Shown: one piece after another, positions 46,971 to 56,759 of the stretch
How the letters are laid out: each line of letters begins with the position of its first letter
Position numbering within the stretch: the first letter of the stretch is position 1
Source of the DNA: Cupriavidus campinensis
Lineage (GTDB): Bacteria; Pseudomonadota; Gammaproteobacteria; Burkholderiales; Burkholderiaceae
Direction of reading: 5' to 3'
Assembly (NCBI RefSeq): GCF_905397395.1
Contig: NZ_CAJPVH010000016.1
Coordinates: forward strand, 42,498-106,497
Length of the DNA stretch: 64,000 bases
Made by a program: the position numbers and the translations under genes
Notes under the pieces: model-generated
Told to the model about the DNA's origin: nothing
The model's database searches: none
What the model saw: the letters and a program-made list of their open reading frames with translations, nothing else

Positions 46971-47606
46971 TCAGAAGCCCAGGCTTGCCAGCAGATCGTC
47001 CACCTGCGACTGGTCCGACACCACGTCGGCCTTGCCCTCGGGGTTGATCTGCGGGCCGTTCATCAGCGTGGGCGGTGCTTCCACGCGGCGTTCGGCCGGT
47101 ACATTGTCGATCAGTACCTGCAGCAGCTCCTGCTCCAGCGAACGGATCATGTCCATCATCTTCTTGATGACCTGGCCCGTCAGATCCTGGAAGTCCTGGG
47201 CCATCATGATGTCGAGCAGGTGGCTGCCCGTGGCCTTGGCCTTCTGCGGCACCTCGGTCAGGAACTCGCGCGTATCGAGCACCAGGGCCCGGGCATCGCC
47301 CAGTTCCACGGGGGTCTCGAACCACGCTTCCCAGCGCTTGTCCAGCGCGTTAGCCTTGGCTTCGAGATCTTCCTGCAGCGGCTGCGCCATTTCCACGGCC
47401 GTGAGCGTGCGCTCTGCGGCCTGCTCGGTCATGGCGGCGATGTAGCTCAGGCGGTCGCGCGCGTCAGGAATGGCCTGTGCGGCCCGCTCGATTTCCTTGT
47501 CGAGCCCCAGCTCCCGCATGTTATCGCGCAGCATCCGCGTAAGGTTGCCGATGCGATGGATGATCTGCTCGGCCGATTCATTGCTGAAAGTCGGAGTCGT
47601 CGACAT
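46971..47606 (-). CDS. cheZ: CheY-P phosphatase CheZ
   Basis: CheZ removes phosphate from CheY to reset the motor. The 211 residues form the expected long helical bundle with the catalytic motif in DFQDLTGQVIKKMMDMIR (conserved Asp and Gln) at about residues 137-154 and the C-terminal CheY-binding tail VDDLLASLGF. It follows cheY by 12 bases and is the last gene of the operon. Confidence 0.95.
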   Translation of the reverse strand: MSTTPTFSNESAEQIIHRIGNLTRMLRDNMRELGLDKEIERAAQAIPDARDRLSYIAAMTEQAAERTLTAVEMAQPLQEDLEAKANALDKRWEAWFETPVELGDARALVLDTREFLTEVPQKAKATGSHLLDIMMAQDFQDLTGQVIKKMMDMIRSLEQELLQVLIDNVPAERRVEAPPTLMNGPQINPEGKADVVSDQSQVDDLLASLGF

Positions 47607-47618
47607 GTCGTGCCCCTC

Positions 47619-48005
47619 TTACTGACCCAGCTTCTCAAAGATCTTGGTGATCTTCTCGTCGAGCGTCGCCGCGGTGAACGGCTTCACCACATAGCCATTG
47701 GCGCCAGCCTGAGCCGCAGCAATGATGTTTTCCTTCTTGGCCTCGGCCGTCACCATCAGCACCGGCGTCTTGGCGATCTCGGGAATCGCGCGGATCGACT
47801 GCAGCATGGTCAGACCGTCCATGTTCGGCATGTTCCAGTCGGACACCACGAAGTTGAAGCTGCCGTCCTTCACCTTCTCCAGGCCGGCGGCGCCGTCCTC
47901 GGCTTCTTCCACGTTGGTGAAACCGAGTTCCTTGAGCAGGTTACGGATGATCCGACGCATGGTCGGGAAGTCGTCGACCACGAGGATCTTGATGTTCTTG
48001 TCCAC
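47619..48005 (-). CDS. cheY: chemotaxis response regulator CheY
   Basis: CheY-P binds the flagellar switch and triggers tumbling. The 128-residue single-domain receiver contains the acidic pair in [12 protein letters not shown], the phospho-Asp in [15 protein letters not shown], Thr in [10 protein letters not shown] and Lys in GYVVKPFT. The start is GTG at 48005 with GGAG 7 bases before it. It lies between cheB and cheZ in canonical order. Confidence 0.97.
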   Translation of the reverse strand: MDKNIKILVVDDFPTMRRIIRNLLKELGFTNVEEAEDGAAGLEKVKDGSFNFVVSDWNMPNMDGLTMLQSIRAIPEIAKTPVLMVTAEAKKENIIAAAQAGANGYVVKPFTAATLDEKITKIFEKLGQ

Positions 48006-48076
48006 TTTACGGCTCCAATACGGTTGTGGATAACAAATACGAAAACTGCGCCCGGCGCGTGCCCAGGGTCTGTGCC

Positions 48077-49153
48077 CTACACGCGCTGCGCCCGCGCACC
48101 GAAGGTGGCCAGGTGCGCCATGACGCGCTGGCTCATCGAATGCAGGGGCACTACTTCATGCACGCCGCCGGTGGCGATGGCCTCCTTCGGCATGCCAAAC
48201 ACGATGCAGGACTGCTCGTCCTGCGCAAGGTTGTAGGAGCCGGCCTCGCGCATGCGCAGCATGCCGCGCGCGCCGTCCTTTCCCATGCCGGTCAGGATCA
48301 CGCCCGTGACGTTCTTGCCGCCGTGCACGGCAGCGGAGTCGAACAGCACATCCACCGACGGGCGGTGCCGGTTCACCGGCGCTTCCTGCGACAGGTGCGC
48401 CACGTAGTTGGCGCCGCTGCGCGCAAGCAGCAGATGCGAGTCACCCGGCGCGATGTACGCGTAGCCGGGCAGCACACGCTCGCCGTGCTCGGCCTCCTTG
48501 ACCGTGATGCGGCACAGGCCGTTCAGCCGCTGCGCGAACGATTTGGTGAAGCCGGCCGGCATATGCTGGACGATCATCACGGCCGGGCAGTCCGGCGGCA
48601 GCGGCATCAGGAATTCCTTGATGGCCTCGGTGCCGCCCGTGGACGCGCCCACAATGATCAGCTTTTCCGTCGACAGCAGCGGCGTGCGCAGCAGCGGCGC
48701 AGGCGGCGCGCCTTCTGCCGCGCCCTCGGCGCGGGGGGCCCGCACCCGGGCACGCGACGCCGCGCGGATCTTGTCGGCGATGGTGTCCGTGTACTCCATC
48801 AGCCCGTCGCGGATGCCCAGCTTGGGCTTGGTGACGAAGTCCACCGCACCCAGTTCCAGCGCGCGCATGGTGATTTCGGACCCGCGCTCGGTCAGCGACG
48901 ACACCATCAGCACCGGCATGGGCCGCAGGCGCATCAGACGCTCGAGGAAATCGAGCCCGTCCATGCGCGGCATTTCCACGTCCAGCGTCAGCACGTCCGG
49001 GTTCAGGCGCTTGATGAGGTCGCGCGCCACCAGCGGATCGGGGGCGGTGCCCACCACTTCCATGTCTGTCTGGCTGTTGATGATCTCGGTCATCAGGCTG
49101 CGGATAAGCGCGGAATCGTCCACGCACAGCACCTTGATCTTCGCGGCGGTCAT
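48077..49153 (-). CDS. cheB: chemoreceptor methylesterase/deamidase CheB
   Basis: CheB, activated by CheA, removes receptor methyl groups. It is 358 residues: an N-terminal receiver ([16 protein letters not shown] and [16 protein letters not shown]), a linker rich in Ala/Arg/Pro (about 150-185), and a C-terminal methylesterase with Ser in [14 protein letters not shown], His in [12 protein letters not shown] and Asp in [11 protein letters not shown]. It follows cheD after 22 bases and precedes cheY by 71. Confidence 0.97.
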   Translation of the reverse strand: MTAAKIKVLCVDDSALIRSLMTEIINSQTDMEVVGTAPDPLVARDLIKRLNPDVLTLDVEMPRMDGLDFLERLMRLRPMPVLMVSSLTERGSEITMRALELGAVDFVTKPKLGIRDGLMEYTDTIADKIRAASRARVRAPRAEGAAEGAPPAPLLRTPLLSTEKLIIVGASTGGTEAIKEFLMPLPPDCPAVMIVQHMPAGFTKSFAQRLNGLCRITVKEAEHGERVLPGYAYIAPGDSHLLLARSGANYVAHLSQEAPVNRHRPSVDVLFDSAAVHGGKNVTGVILTGMGKDGARGMLRMREAGSYNLAQDEQSCIVFGMPKEAIATGGVHEVVPLHSMSQRVMAHLATFGARAQRV

Positions 49154-49175
49154 ATCTGGTCTCTACGTCTCATTT

Positions 49176-49832
49176 TCAGGTCGGCGCCCTTGCCGTGGCC
49201 TGCCGCGTAAACAATTCCACTGCGCCTCGTACGGGCGCCTTCGTGGAGGTGGAAATCGCGCGTGCCAGCGCACGCTCCTCGCGTTCCACGCCTACCGTAT
49301 CGTCTTGTCGAGTCAGCCGGCGCACCAGCGCCAGGCCGCTGCGCGGGAAATAGCTCACCCGTCGCGCGTGCGGGCCGCGCAGGTCTTGCGCCGCCACGCG
49401 AATCTCTTCGGTCTTCAGGTACTTCAATACAAAATCGGCATTCCGATCCCCAATATTGAGGGTCGTCATGTTCGCCAGTACCGCGCCGCCACCAAAAACC
49501 TTGGCTTCCAGGCGCTCACGCCGGGCGCCCATCTTCAATAGTTCATTGATGAGCACTTCCAGCGCGTAGCAGCCGTAGCGCATCGAGGCGGACAGCATGC
49601 GGTCCGGCCCGGCGTTCTCGTCGTCCGGCAGCATGAAATGGTTCATGCCGCCTACGCCCGCCACCTCGTCACGGATACAGGCGGCCACGCACGAGCCGAG
49701 CACCGTGGTGAGCACCACGTCCTCGCCGCTCACGTAATACTCGTTCGGCAGCAGCTTGATGGCCTGCTTGCCGAACTCGCGGTCGAAGTACTTGCGGGTG
49801 GCAATGGCTTCCGGCATCTGGGGCGTACGCAT
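49176..49832 (-). CDS. cheD: chemoreceptor glutamine deamidase CheD
   Basis: CheD deamidates receptor glutamines. The 218-residue protein contains the family signature [20 protein letters not shown] with catalytic Cys, [15 protein letters not shown] with the His of the catalytic pair, and [25 protein letters not shown] lies 6 bases before the ATG at 49832, which shares bases with the cheR stop (ATGATG at 49830-49835); an ATG at 49833-49835 would be too close to the Shine-Dalgarno. The presence of cheD alongside cheZ is common in betaproteobacteria. Confidence 0.95.
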   Translation of the reverse strand: MRTPQMPEAIATRKYFDREFGKQAIKLLPNEYYVSGEDVVLTTVLGSCVAACIRDEVAGVGGMNHFMLPDDENAGPDRMLSASMRYGCYALEVLINELLKMGARRERLEAKVFGGGAVLANMTTLNIGDRNADFVLKYLKTEEIRVAAQDLRGPHARRVSYFPRSGLALVRRLTRQDDTVGVEREERALARAISTSTKAPVRGAVELFTRQATARAPT

Positions 49833-50749
49833 CATGCACCTCCGCTGCCGCCCTTGCCGGCCAGTTCGTAGACGGTCTGTCCGCGCAGCTGGAACGCGCG
49901 CGTGACATACGAGAAATTCTCGGAATGGCCGGCGAACAGCAGGCCATTCGGCTTGAGCAACGGGGCAAACCGTTCCAGGATGCGGCCCTGGGTCGGCTTG
50001 TCGAAGTAGATCATCACGTTGCGGCAGAAGATGGCGTCGAACTTCTCGCGCAATCCCCATTCCGGCGCCAGCAGGTTCAGCGGCTCGAAGGTGATCGTCG
50101 AAGCCAGGTCCGGCTTCACCTTGACCGAGCCCGAACGTGCGCCGGTGCCCTTCAGGAAGAACCGCTTGAGCCGTTCCTGCGAAAGTCGCCCCACCTGCTC
50201 GGCCGTGTACACGCCGGCGCGGGCCTTGGCCAGCACCTGGGTGTCGATGTCGGTGGCCAGCACCGTACCCGCGCGGTCGCCCAGCGCCTCGGCCAGGGTG
50301 ATGGCGATGGAGTACGGCTCCTCGCCCGTCGATGCCGCCGCGCACCACACGCTGTAGGGCCGGCCAACCTTCTTGGCGTGCTCGGCCAGCAGCGGGAAGT
50401 GGTGCGCCTCGCGGAAGAACGAGGTCAGGTTCGTGGTTAGCGCGTTGGTGAAAAACTCCCATTCCTGGGAGCGATCATCAGACTCGAGCAGGGCCAGGTA
50501 GCTGCCGAAATCGGCCAGTCCCAGCGAACGCAGGCGCCGCGCGAGGCGGCTGTAGACCATCTCGCGCTTGTGACTGCCGAGCGAGATGCCCGCGCGCTTG
50601 TGAATCAGCGCGCGCACCTTCTCGAAATCATGCTCGGTGAGCAGGAAGTCACGCATGTCGTCGCGCAGCGGCGCCAGCACCGGTACGGCGGGTGCGGCAA
50701 CCGCGCCTGGCTTCCCGATGGCGCTGGAGGAAGAACGGAGCGGCGTCAT
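49832..50749 (-). CDS. cheR: chemoreceptor methyltransferase CheR
   Basis: CheR methylates receptor glutamates using S-adenosylmethionine. The 305 residues have the N-terminal helical domain ([20 protein letters not shown]) and the methyltransferase domain with SxGEEPYSI in [18 protein letters not shown] and a later [19 protein letters not shown]. CheR beta subdomains normally bind receptor C-terminal pentapeptides; the MCP at 57.6 kb ends in one. It is coupled to cheD through overlapping start and stop. Confidence 0.97.
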   Translation of the reverse strand: MTPLRSSSSAIGKPGAVAAPAVPVLAPLRDDMRDFLLTEHDFEKVRALIHKRAGISLGSHKREMVYSRLARRLRSLGLADFGSYLALLESDDRSQEWEFFTNALTTNLTSFFREAHHFPLLAEHAKKVGRPYSVWCAAASTGEEPYSIAITLAEALGDRAGTVLATDIDTQVLAKARAGVYTAEQVGRLSQERLKRFFLKGTGARSGSVKVKPDLASTITFEPLNLLAPEWGLREKFDAIFCRNVMIYFDKPTQGRILERFAPLLKPNGLLFAGHSENFSYVTRAFQLRGQTVYELAGKGGSGGA

Positions 50750-50828
50750 GGTGTGTATCTTCGTGGAGTGCCGGGGGTCGGCGGGTAAATCTTATGGGGC
50801 TTCTGGGCGATCTTGCCGGCTGGCCCGA

Positions 50829-51323
50829 TCAGGCCAGTTCGGCTTCCACCAGCTCCATCTCGGAACTGGTCATCATGCGTTCGATGTCGATCAGGATCAG
50901 CATGCGGCCTTCCACCGAGCCGAGTCCGGTAAGGTGCTCGTTCGAGACCGACACGCCGAACTCCGGCGCCGGCTTGATATCGTCACCGGTCAGCGTCAGC
51001 ACGTCCGAGACGCCATCCACCACGATACCGACCACACGGCCCGCCACGTTGAGGATGATCACCACGGTCTGGTGGTCATAGCGCACGTTGCCGAGGTCGA
51101 ACTTCAGGCGCAGGTCCACGATCGGGACGATCACGCCGCGCAGGTTGGTCACGCCCTTGATGAAGCCGGGCGCGTTGGCGATGCGGGTGACGGTCTCGTA
51201 GCTGCGGATCTCCTGCACTTTCAGGATATCGATGCCGTATTCCTCGGTGCCGAGCGTGAAGACCAGGTATTCCTGGCCAGAGGCTTCGCCCGCCTGAGTA
51301 TCGATGTGTCCGATGCCGGCCAT
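50829..51323 (-). CDS. cheW: chemotaxis coupling protein CheW
   Basis: CheW links chemoreceptors to CheA. The 164 residues are the two-lobed SH3-like CheW fold: [54 protein letters not shown] and [20 protein letters not shown]. It is 79 bases from cheR and 33 from cheA. A second, closely similar cheW lies at 61.3 kb. Confidence 0.97.
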   Translation of the reverse strand: MAGIGHIDTQAGEASGQEYLVFTLGTEEYGIDILKVQEIRSYETVTRIANAPGFIKGVTNLRGVIVPIVDLRLKFDLGNVRYDHQTVVIILNVAGRVVGIVVDGVSDVLTLTGDDIKPAPEFGVSVSNEHLTGLGSVEGRMLILIDIERMMTSSEMELVEAELA

Positions 51324-51356
51324 GTCAGTGCTCCTTTGCTGTCGCTATGCTGTCAG

Positions 51357-53369
51357 TTACTGTGCAACCGCCGCGTCCTGGCGGCGCACGCCGGTGCGCT
51401 GCAGCGCGCCCACGTCTACGATCAGGGCCACGCTGCCGTCGCCGAGGATCGTGGCGGCCGAGATGCAGGGCACCTTGCGATAGTTCGTTTCGAGGTTCTT
51501 CAGCACCACCTGGTGCTGGCCGATCAGCTGGTCCACCAGCAGCGCGAAGCGCTTGCCCTCGGCGGCCAGGATCACGGCGATGCCCTGCGTCGGCTCCTGC
51601 AGCGCGCCGGTCACGTTGAAGACCTTGTGCAGTTCCAGCAGCGGCAGGTATTCGCCACGCACATTCATCACGCGCTCGCCGTTGGCGGCGGTGTGCACAT
51701 CCTCGGACTTCGGCTGCAGGGACTCCATCACGCAGTTCAGCGGCAGGATGAAGGTTTCCTCGCCCACGCGCACCGACATCCCGTCCAGGATCGCCAGCGT
51801 CAGTGGCAGTACGATGCGGGTGGTGGTGCCATTGCCCGGGCGCGACGCGATTTCCACGTGCCCGCCCATTTCCTGGATGTTCCGCTTGACCACGTCCATG
51901 CCCACGCCACGGCCGGACACGTCGGTGACCACCTCGGCCGTCGAGAAGCCCGGCGCGAAGATCAGCTGCCAGACTTCCTCGTCGCTGATGTTCTCGGACA
52001 CCGGCAGGCCGTTCTGGATCGCCTTGGCCAGGATGCGCTCGCGGTTCAGGCCGCCACCGTCGTCGCTCACTTCGATGACGATGTTGCCGCCCGCGTGCTG
52101 CGCGGAGAGGATCAGCTGGCCCGTCGGCTCCTTGCCGGCGGCCACGCGCTTTTCCGGGGTCTCGATGCCGTGGTCCAGGCTGTTGCGCACCAGGTGGGTC
52201 AGCGGGTCGATGATCCGTTCGATCAGGCTCTTGTCGAGTTCGGTCGCCTTGCCGAACGTGACCAGGTCGATCTGCTTGCCGAGCTTGCTGGCCAGGTCGC
52301 GCACCAGGCGCGGGAAGCGCGAGAACACGTAGTCCATCGGCATCATGCGGATGGACATCACCGCTTCCTGCAGGTCACGCGCGTTGCGCTCCAGCTGGCC
52401 CATGCCCGAGAACAGGCGGTCGAACAGCACCGGGTCGAGCGAGGAGGCGGTCTGCGCCAGCATCGACTGCGTGATGACCAGTTCGCCCACGAGGTTGATG
52501 ATCTGGTCGACCTTCTCGGTCGGCACGCGGATCGAGCCGGAATCCGGCGCCGCAGCGCCGGCGGCCGGCTTGGCCTTTTCCTTGTCCTTGGCGGGTGCGG
52601 CGGCAGCCGGGGCAGCGGCCACGGGTGCCGGCGCGGCCACCGGGGCCGGCGCGGGTGCCGCGGCGGCCGGGGCAGCGCCACCGTCCACGGTTTCCACGGT
52701 GATCTGCTTGTCGTCGATCACGAAGCAGCAGACCGCGATGATGTCATCGGCGCTGCACTGGCTGTTCAGCCAGATGACGAGGTCGCCGTCGGCTTCCTGC
52801 TGGCCGGTGATCTCGCCCAGGTTGGCGATTTCCTCGCGCAGCAGCGCCTGGTCGCCGGCCGATACCTTGAGCAGGCTGATCTTCAGGTTACCAGCGCCAC
52901 CACCGGCAGCGGGTGCGGCGGCCACGGGGGCCGGAGCGGCAGCGGCCACCGGCGCATGGCCCGGCTCGCCGCCGGCTTCCTCGGCCAGCTGCTGCAGGAC
53001 GGCGCAGATGCGCGCCAGCGTTTCCGGATCGGGTTCGGTGCCGTTACGGTAGGCGTTGAGCTGATCTTGCAACACGTCCTTGGTTTCCAAAAAGGTGTCG
53101 ATGATGACCCGGTTGAGGGCCAGTTCCCGCCGACGCGTACGGTCGAGCAGGTTCTCGAAAATATGGGTGGTCGCGGTCAATGCCGCGAAGCCGAAGGTGG
53201 CGGCGCCGCCCTTGATGGAGTGCGCGGCACGGAAAATGGCGTTCAGCTCTTCCGAATCGGGGGACTCGATGTCCAGCCCGAGCAGCAGCTGCTCCATTTC
53301 CACGAGCAGTTCTTCCGCCTCTTCAAAGAAGGTCTGATAAAACTGCGTGATATCGATATCGACAGACAT
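51357..53369 (-). CDS. cheA: chemotaxis histidine kinase CheA
   Basis: CheA phosphorylates CheY and CheB. The 670 residues have the P1 Hpt domain (phospho-His in FRAAHSIKGGAATFGF, about residues 45-60), P2, Ala/Pro-rich linkers (about 120-145 and 225-260), the P3 dimerisation region, P4 HATPase (HLVRNSLDHGIETPEKR, SDDGGGLNRE, GRGVGMDVVKRN) and the P5 CheW-like domain ending VDVGALQRTGVRRQ. It is 61 bases after motB. The Ala/Pro linkers are longer than in enteric CheA. Confidence 0.97.
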   Translation of the reverse strand: MSVDIDITQFYQTFFEEAEELLVEMEQLLLGLDIESPDSEELNAIFRAAHSIKGGAATFGFAALTATTHIFENLLDRTRRRELALNRVIIDTFLETKDVLQDQLNAYRNGTEPDPETLARICAVLQQLAEEAGGEPGHAPVAAAAPAPVAAAPAAGGGAGNLKISLLKVSAGDQALLREEIANLGEITGQQEADGDLVIWLNSQCSADDIIAVCCFVIDDKQITVETVDGGAAPAAAAPAPAPVAAPAPVAAAPAAAAPAKDKEKAKPAAGAAAPDSGSIRVPTEKVDQIINLVGELVITQSMLAQTASSLDPVLFDRLFSGMGQLERNARDLQEAVMSIRMMPMDYVFSRFPRLVRDLASKLGKQIDLVTFGKATELDKSLIERIIDPLTHLVRNSLDHGIETPEKRVAAGKEPTGQLILSAQHAGGNIVIEVSDDGGGLNRERILAKAIQNGLPVSENISDEEVWQLIFAPGFSTAEVVTDVSGRGVGMDVVKRNIQEMGGHVEIASRPGNGTTTRIVLPLTLAILDGMSVRVGEETFILPLNCVMESLQPKSEDVHTAANGERVMNVRGEYLPLLELHKVFNVTGALQEPTQGIAVILAAEGKRFALLVDQLIGQHQVVLKNLETNYRKVPCISAATILGDGSVALIVDVGALQRTGVRRQDAAVAQ

Positions 53370-53430
53370 GACCGTCCTGACTCGCTAAATTGCTCTGGAA
53401 GATGTGCCGCCCTGTCACGGGCGGCACGCC

Positions 53431-54426
53431 TCATTCGATCTTGCCCTTGCCGGCGGCGCCGCTGCCGGACGGCCTGGCCGCCGGAGCGGAGGCCGCCTGC
53501 GCCTGCTCCACCTGTGCCTGCAGTTCCTCTGCGGCACGGCCCTTCTGCGCCTGCACGGACACTTCGGCCGCGCTCGCGTTTTCGGATTCGAACTGCGCCT
53601 GGGCCCGCTTGTTCAGCACCACGATGCTGATGCGGCGGTTCACCGGGGCCAGCACGTCGTTCTTTTCCAGCGGCATGGTGTCCGCCAGGCCCAGCACGCG
53701 CAGCACCTTGCCTTCCTGCATGCCGCCGGCAATCAGCTCCTGGCGGGAGGCGTTGGCACGGTCCGCCGACAGTTCCCAGTTGCTGTACGCGCGCTCGCCC
53801 ATCATGTACGTGGCCGAGTCGGTGTGGCCGGACAGGCTCACCTTGTTCGGCATCTCGTTCAGCACCGGGCCGATCTCGCGCAGGATGGTGCGCATGTACG
53901 GCTCCACCGAGGCGCTGCCGGTGCGGAACATCGGCCGGTTCTGCGTATCCAGGATCTGGATGCGCAGCCCTTCGCTCGTGATGTCCAGCAACAGCTGCGG
54001 ACGGAACTGGCGCAGCACCGGGTTGTTCTCGATGATCTGCTCGAGCCGGCCCTTCAGGGCGCGCAGGCGCTCGGTGTCCAGCTGGTCGCGGCGGCGCTGG
54101 GCGTCCGACGGATCGTTGGTCTGCGCGCGCATCACTTCGCCATCCTTGGCCTGCACGTCCTTGCCGCCGCCGGGAATGACGCTCTTCGACAGGCTGCTCT
54201 TGTCGCCGCCGGCAATCGCCACCTTGAGCGGGGTGCGGAAGTACTCCGCCACGCCCGCCAGCGTCTTCGGCGAGACCGAACTCAGCAGCCACATCACCAT
54301 GAAGAAGGCCATCATCGCCGTCATGAAGTCGGCGTAGGCAATCTTCCAGCTGTGGTTGCCATGCGGCTTGGAATGCGACTTGGCCTTGCGGATGACGATC
54401 GGGCGCAGATCCTGGGCGCTGCTCAT
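53431..54426 (-). CDS. motB: flagellar motor stator protein MotB
   Basis: MotB anchors the stator to peptidoglycan and carries the proton-binding Asp. The 331 residues have one membrane helix near residue 30-50 with the conserved Asp in AYADFMTAMMAFFMVMWLLS, a periplasmic plug/linker, the OmpA-like peptidoglycan-binding domain (VSLSGHTDSATYM and NRRISIVVLNKRAQ), and an Ala/Pro-rich tail. The gene follows motA by 13 bases. Confidence 0.97.
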   Translation of the reverse strand: MSSAQDLRPIVIRKAKSHSKPHGNHSWKIAYADFMTAMMAFFMVMWLLSSVSPKTLAGVAEYFRTPLKVAIAGGDKSSLSKSVIPGGGKDVQAKDGEVMRAQTNDPSDAQRRRDQLDTERLRALKGRLEQIIENNPVLRQFRPQLLLDITSEGLRIQILDTQNRPMFRTGSASVEPYMRTILREIGPVLNEMPNKVSLSGHTDSATYMMGERAYSNWELSADRANASRQELIAGGMQEGKVLRVLGLADTMPLEKNDVLAPVNRRISIVVLNKRAQAQFESENASAAEVSVQAQKGRAAEELQAQVEQAQAASAPAARPSGSGAAGKGKIE

Positions 54427-54439
54427 GACGTCTCTCCGG

Positions 54440-55303
54440 TCAGGTCAGGCTCTTGACTTCGCGGACGTGGTCATCGAGCTCGAGGAACGACGGCCGCACC
54501 GTGGAGTACAGGACCTTGCGGCCGAATTCCACCGCCACCAGCGGCGCGTAGCCGTTGAGCGAGGCGAGCAGCGTGACCTTGATGCACTCGTACATCTTCA
54601 CGCTCTCGGACACCTGGTGCTCCACGCGGGAGGCCAGCGGCGAGACGAAGCCGTACGCAAGCAGAATGCCGAGGAACGTGCCGACCATGGCGTGGGCCAC
54701 GAGGGCGCCCAGCTCGGCCGGCGGCAGGTCTGCCGAGGCCAGCGCGTGCACCACGCCCATCACCGCGGCCACGATGCCGAAGGCGGGCAGGCCGTCGCCA
54801 ACGCGCGACAGCGCATGGGCGGGAATCTCGGCCTCGTGGCGGTACGTTTCGATTTCGTGGTCCATGAGCGCCTCGATCTCGAAGGCGTTCATGTTGCCGT
54901 TGACCATCATGCGCAGATAGTCGGTGAGGAATTCCATCATCACCGCATCGGCCAGGATGCGCGGATACTGGCTGAACACGCTGCTGGCCGCCGGGTCGGC
55001 GATTTCCTTCTCGAGGAACAGGATGCCCTCGCGGCGGGCCTTGGAGAGCAGCACGTACAGCAGCGCCATGATGTCGAGGTACAACTCCTTGTTGTACTTC
55101 GAGCCACGCAGCAGCATCGGCATGGCCTTCATGGTGGCCTTGATGGCCTTGCCGCTGTTGGAGCTGACGAAGGCGCCCAAGGCGGCACCGCCGATAATGA
55201 TGAGCTCCGCCGGTTGATAAAGCGCGCCCATGTGGCCGCCGGTGATGGCATAACCGCCCAGCACCGATGCCACCACGACGACATAGCCAATAACTACTAG
55301 CAC
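54440..55303 (-). CDS. motA: flagellar motor stator protein MotA
   Basis: MotA forms the stator proton channel with MotB. The 287 residues have four membrane helices (for example VLVVIGYVVVVASVLGGYA, and later FGIVAAVMGVVHALASAD, and GTFLGILLAYGFVSPLAS) and the cytoplasmic torque loop with Arg/Glu around ALLYVLLSKARREG. I chose the GTG at 55303, with GGGGA 6 bases upstream, because family members begin at this point; the frame is open to 55372 but adds only non-family residues. It follows flhC after 123 bases. Confidence 0.95.
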   Translation of the reverse strand: MLVVIGYVVVVASVLGGYAITGGHMGALYQPAELIIIGGAALGAFVSSNSGKAIKATMKAMPMLLRGSKYNKELYLDIMALLYVLLSKARREGILFLEKEIADPAASSVFSQYPRILADAVMMEFLTDYLRMMVNGNMNAFEIEALMDHEIETYRHEAEIPAHALSRVGDGLPAFGIVAAVMGVVHALASADLPPAELGALVAHAMVGTFLGILLAYGFVSPLASRVEHQVSESVKMYECIKVTLLASLNGYAPLVAVEFGRKVLYSTVRPSFLELDDHVREVKSLT

Positions 55304-55360
55304 GATCGGATCCCCGTCTGAAAAACACGCGTCAGGCACGCACGGGCATCCTGTAGGGGC

Positions 55361-55377
55361 GAGCGGGGTCACCGCTC
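55361..55377. promoter_or_regulatory. hairpin between flhC and motA
   Basis: GAGCGG and CCGCTC form a 6-bp stem around a 5-base loop in the 123-base gap between flhC and motA. There is no T-run, so it may modulate read-through or mRNA processing rather than end transcription. Confidence 0.3.
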
Positions 55378-55426
55378 ACCCGTCCCGGGGAGCCCGATTG
55401 CCGCGCGGACATCTGGCCCGATGGAA

Positions 55427-56032
55427 TCAGGCTTCGGTCAGCGTGGCTGCGGCGTCCTTCGAGAGCTTCTTCACTTTCCCAGCACGCGACGGCGGACGGC
55501 ACAGGCTGCACACGAAGTTCGCGTGCGGCTCATAAGCGTGCGTCACGAACTGTCCGCCGCAACATGTGCACGAGGAAAGCTGCAGCATATTGCTCTCGAA
55601 AAACCGTACTAACGTCCAGGCACGGGTGAAACTTAAGACAATTTCGCCGCCCAGCAGCGAAACGTGCTCGAGGTACAGACGGTAAGCGGCCACTACGGCA
55701 CGAATGCCCGACGTCTCGCCTTCCTGCACCATGAACTGGTACGCGGAGAAGAACAGGGACGAATGGATATTCGGCAGCCAGGTGGTGAACCAGTCAGTCG
55801 AGAACGGGAGCATGCCCTTGGGCGGCGACGCGCCCCGCAGCTCCTTGTAGAGGCGGATCAACCGGTCGCGCGAGAGCGTGGTCTCGGCTTCCAGCACCTG
55901 CAGGCGCGCGCCCAGGCCAATCAGCTCGATGGCGAGCTGGGTCTGGTTCGCGTCCTGCAGGACGCTTTTCCGGTTGGGGGCAGGGGTGGCCGTAAAGCTG
56001 CGGGCCGGCTGGGCCTGTAGGAGCGCGGTCAA
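55427..56032 (-). CDS. flhC: flagellar master regulator FlhC
   Basis: FlhC, with FlhD, activates the early flagellar operons. The 201-residue protein has the FlhC pattern: [20 protein letters not shown] at the start, [20 protein letters not shown], and the zinc site with Cys in [17 protein letters not shown] and CSLCRPP. It starts with TTG at 56032 (GGAG 9 bases before it), overlapping the flhD stop as TTGA, so it is coupled to flhD. No ATG or GTG start is available before residue 70 without losing conserved sequence. Confidence 0.95.
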   Translation of the reverse strand: MTALLQAQPARSFTATPAPNRKSVLQDANQTQLAIELIGLGARLQVLEAETTLSRDRLIRLYKELRGASPPKGMLPFSTDWFTTWLPNIHSSLFFSAYQFMVQEGETSGIRAVVAAYRLYLEHVSLLGGEIVLSFTRAWTLVRFFESNMLQLSSCTCCGGQFVTHAYEPHANFVCSLCRPPSRAGKVKKLSKDAAATLTEA

Positions 56033-56346
56033 TTGAGCGACTCCACAGGTTGCCGGGCCAGCAGGATAGCAGCGTGGATCTGCTGCATATCGTGGCTCTT
56101 GGCCGTGTGGGTGAGCGTGGATAGCAGCGCATGATCGTCAAAGCGGAAACGGCACAGCACCATGTTCGATGCTGCCAGCTTGACGAGTTGCGCCGAGGTC
56201 AGTTTGGCAAGAATGTCGGCAATTTCCTTGCTGACGCCAAGCCTGAACATGGCTTCCACCTGGTTTTCGCGCACCAGTCTTTGCGCGAGCAGAAGATAGG
56301 CGAGATTGACCTCCCTGATCTCCTGGAGAACTTCACTGCTTTCCAA
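56029..56346 (-). CDS. flhD: flagellar master regulator FlhD
   Basis: FlhD partners FlhC. The 105-residue protein reads [20 protein letters not shown], then [19 protein letters not shown] and [20 protein letters not shown], all canonical. The start is a TTG at 56346: no ATG or GTG lies upstream before an in-frame stop (TAA at 56389-56391), and the first internal Met is at residue 33. GGGGA is 4 bases before the TTG. A 413-base gap with repeated GTTAC motifs lies upstream. Confidence 0.93.
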   Translation of the reverse strand: MESSEVLQEIREVNLAYLLLAQRLVRENQVEAMFRLGVSKEIADILAKLTSAQLVKLAASNMVLCRFRFDDHALLSTLTHTAKSHDMQQIHAAILLARQPVESLN

Positions 56347-56759
56347 TTTTTCCCCGCTACCAAAACCCTTCGACCGCTTGTCCGGCGCTTACCGGCTTCG
56401 TGTCCCTAGGGACACTGGCCGGCGACCAGATCGTTTAGTGCGTGTTCGATGGGTACGACGTACTACGAAAGAACTTCGCCCGGTTACACCTTCTCTCTGA
56501 AACGTTACATCTGTTACAGAGTGTAAGTGAAACTGTTACGTTTATATCGGCAATCGGCCCGGAATGCCAATCCCTACTTGAGTTGGGGTCCGGCAAATGT
56601 CGCACGGAAAAGACATGGCCCGCCGAATTTGTAACACCAGCACGCGCCTGCTTGTGGTTTACATCAAGCGCGTTCAAGCACGTAACGCATCGTGTACCAA
56701 ACGGATACACGCCTTGTGCGGTGGACATGACATGGCCAGACGGAGGCCAGCAGATTCCA
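56347..56759 (-). promoter_or_regulatory. flhDC upstream control region with repeated GTTAC motifs
   Basis: No gene is visible in these 413 bases. GTTAC cores occur at 56483-56487, 56504-56508, 56513-56517 and 56535-56539, and the reverse form GTAAC at 56631-56635 and 56682-56686. The first, second and fourth are 21 and 31 bases apart, two and three helical turns. Composition is less GC-rich than the genes. This is a plausible site for regulators of the master operon, but no known consensus was matched. Confidence 0.55.

Noticed and set aside
50637..53630. Plus-strand frame of about 1000 codons antisense to cheW and cheA
   Set aside because: cheA and cheW motifs are clear on the minus strand; this is a shadow.
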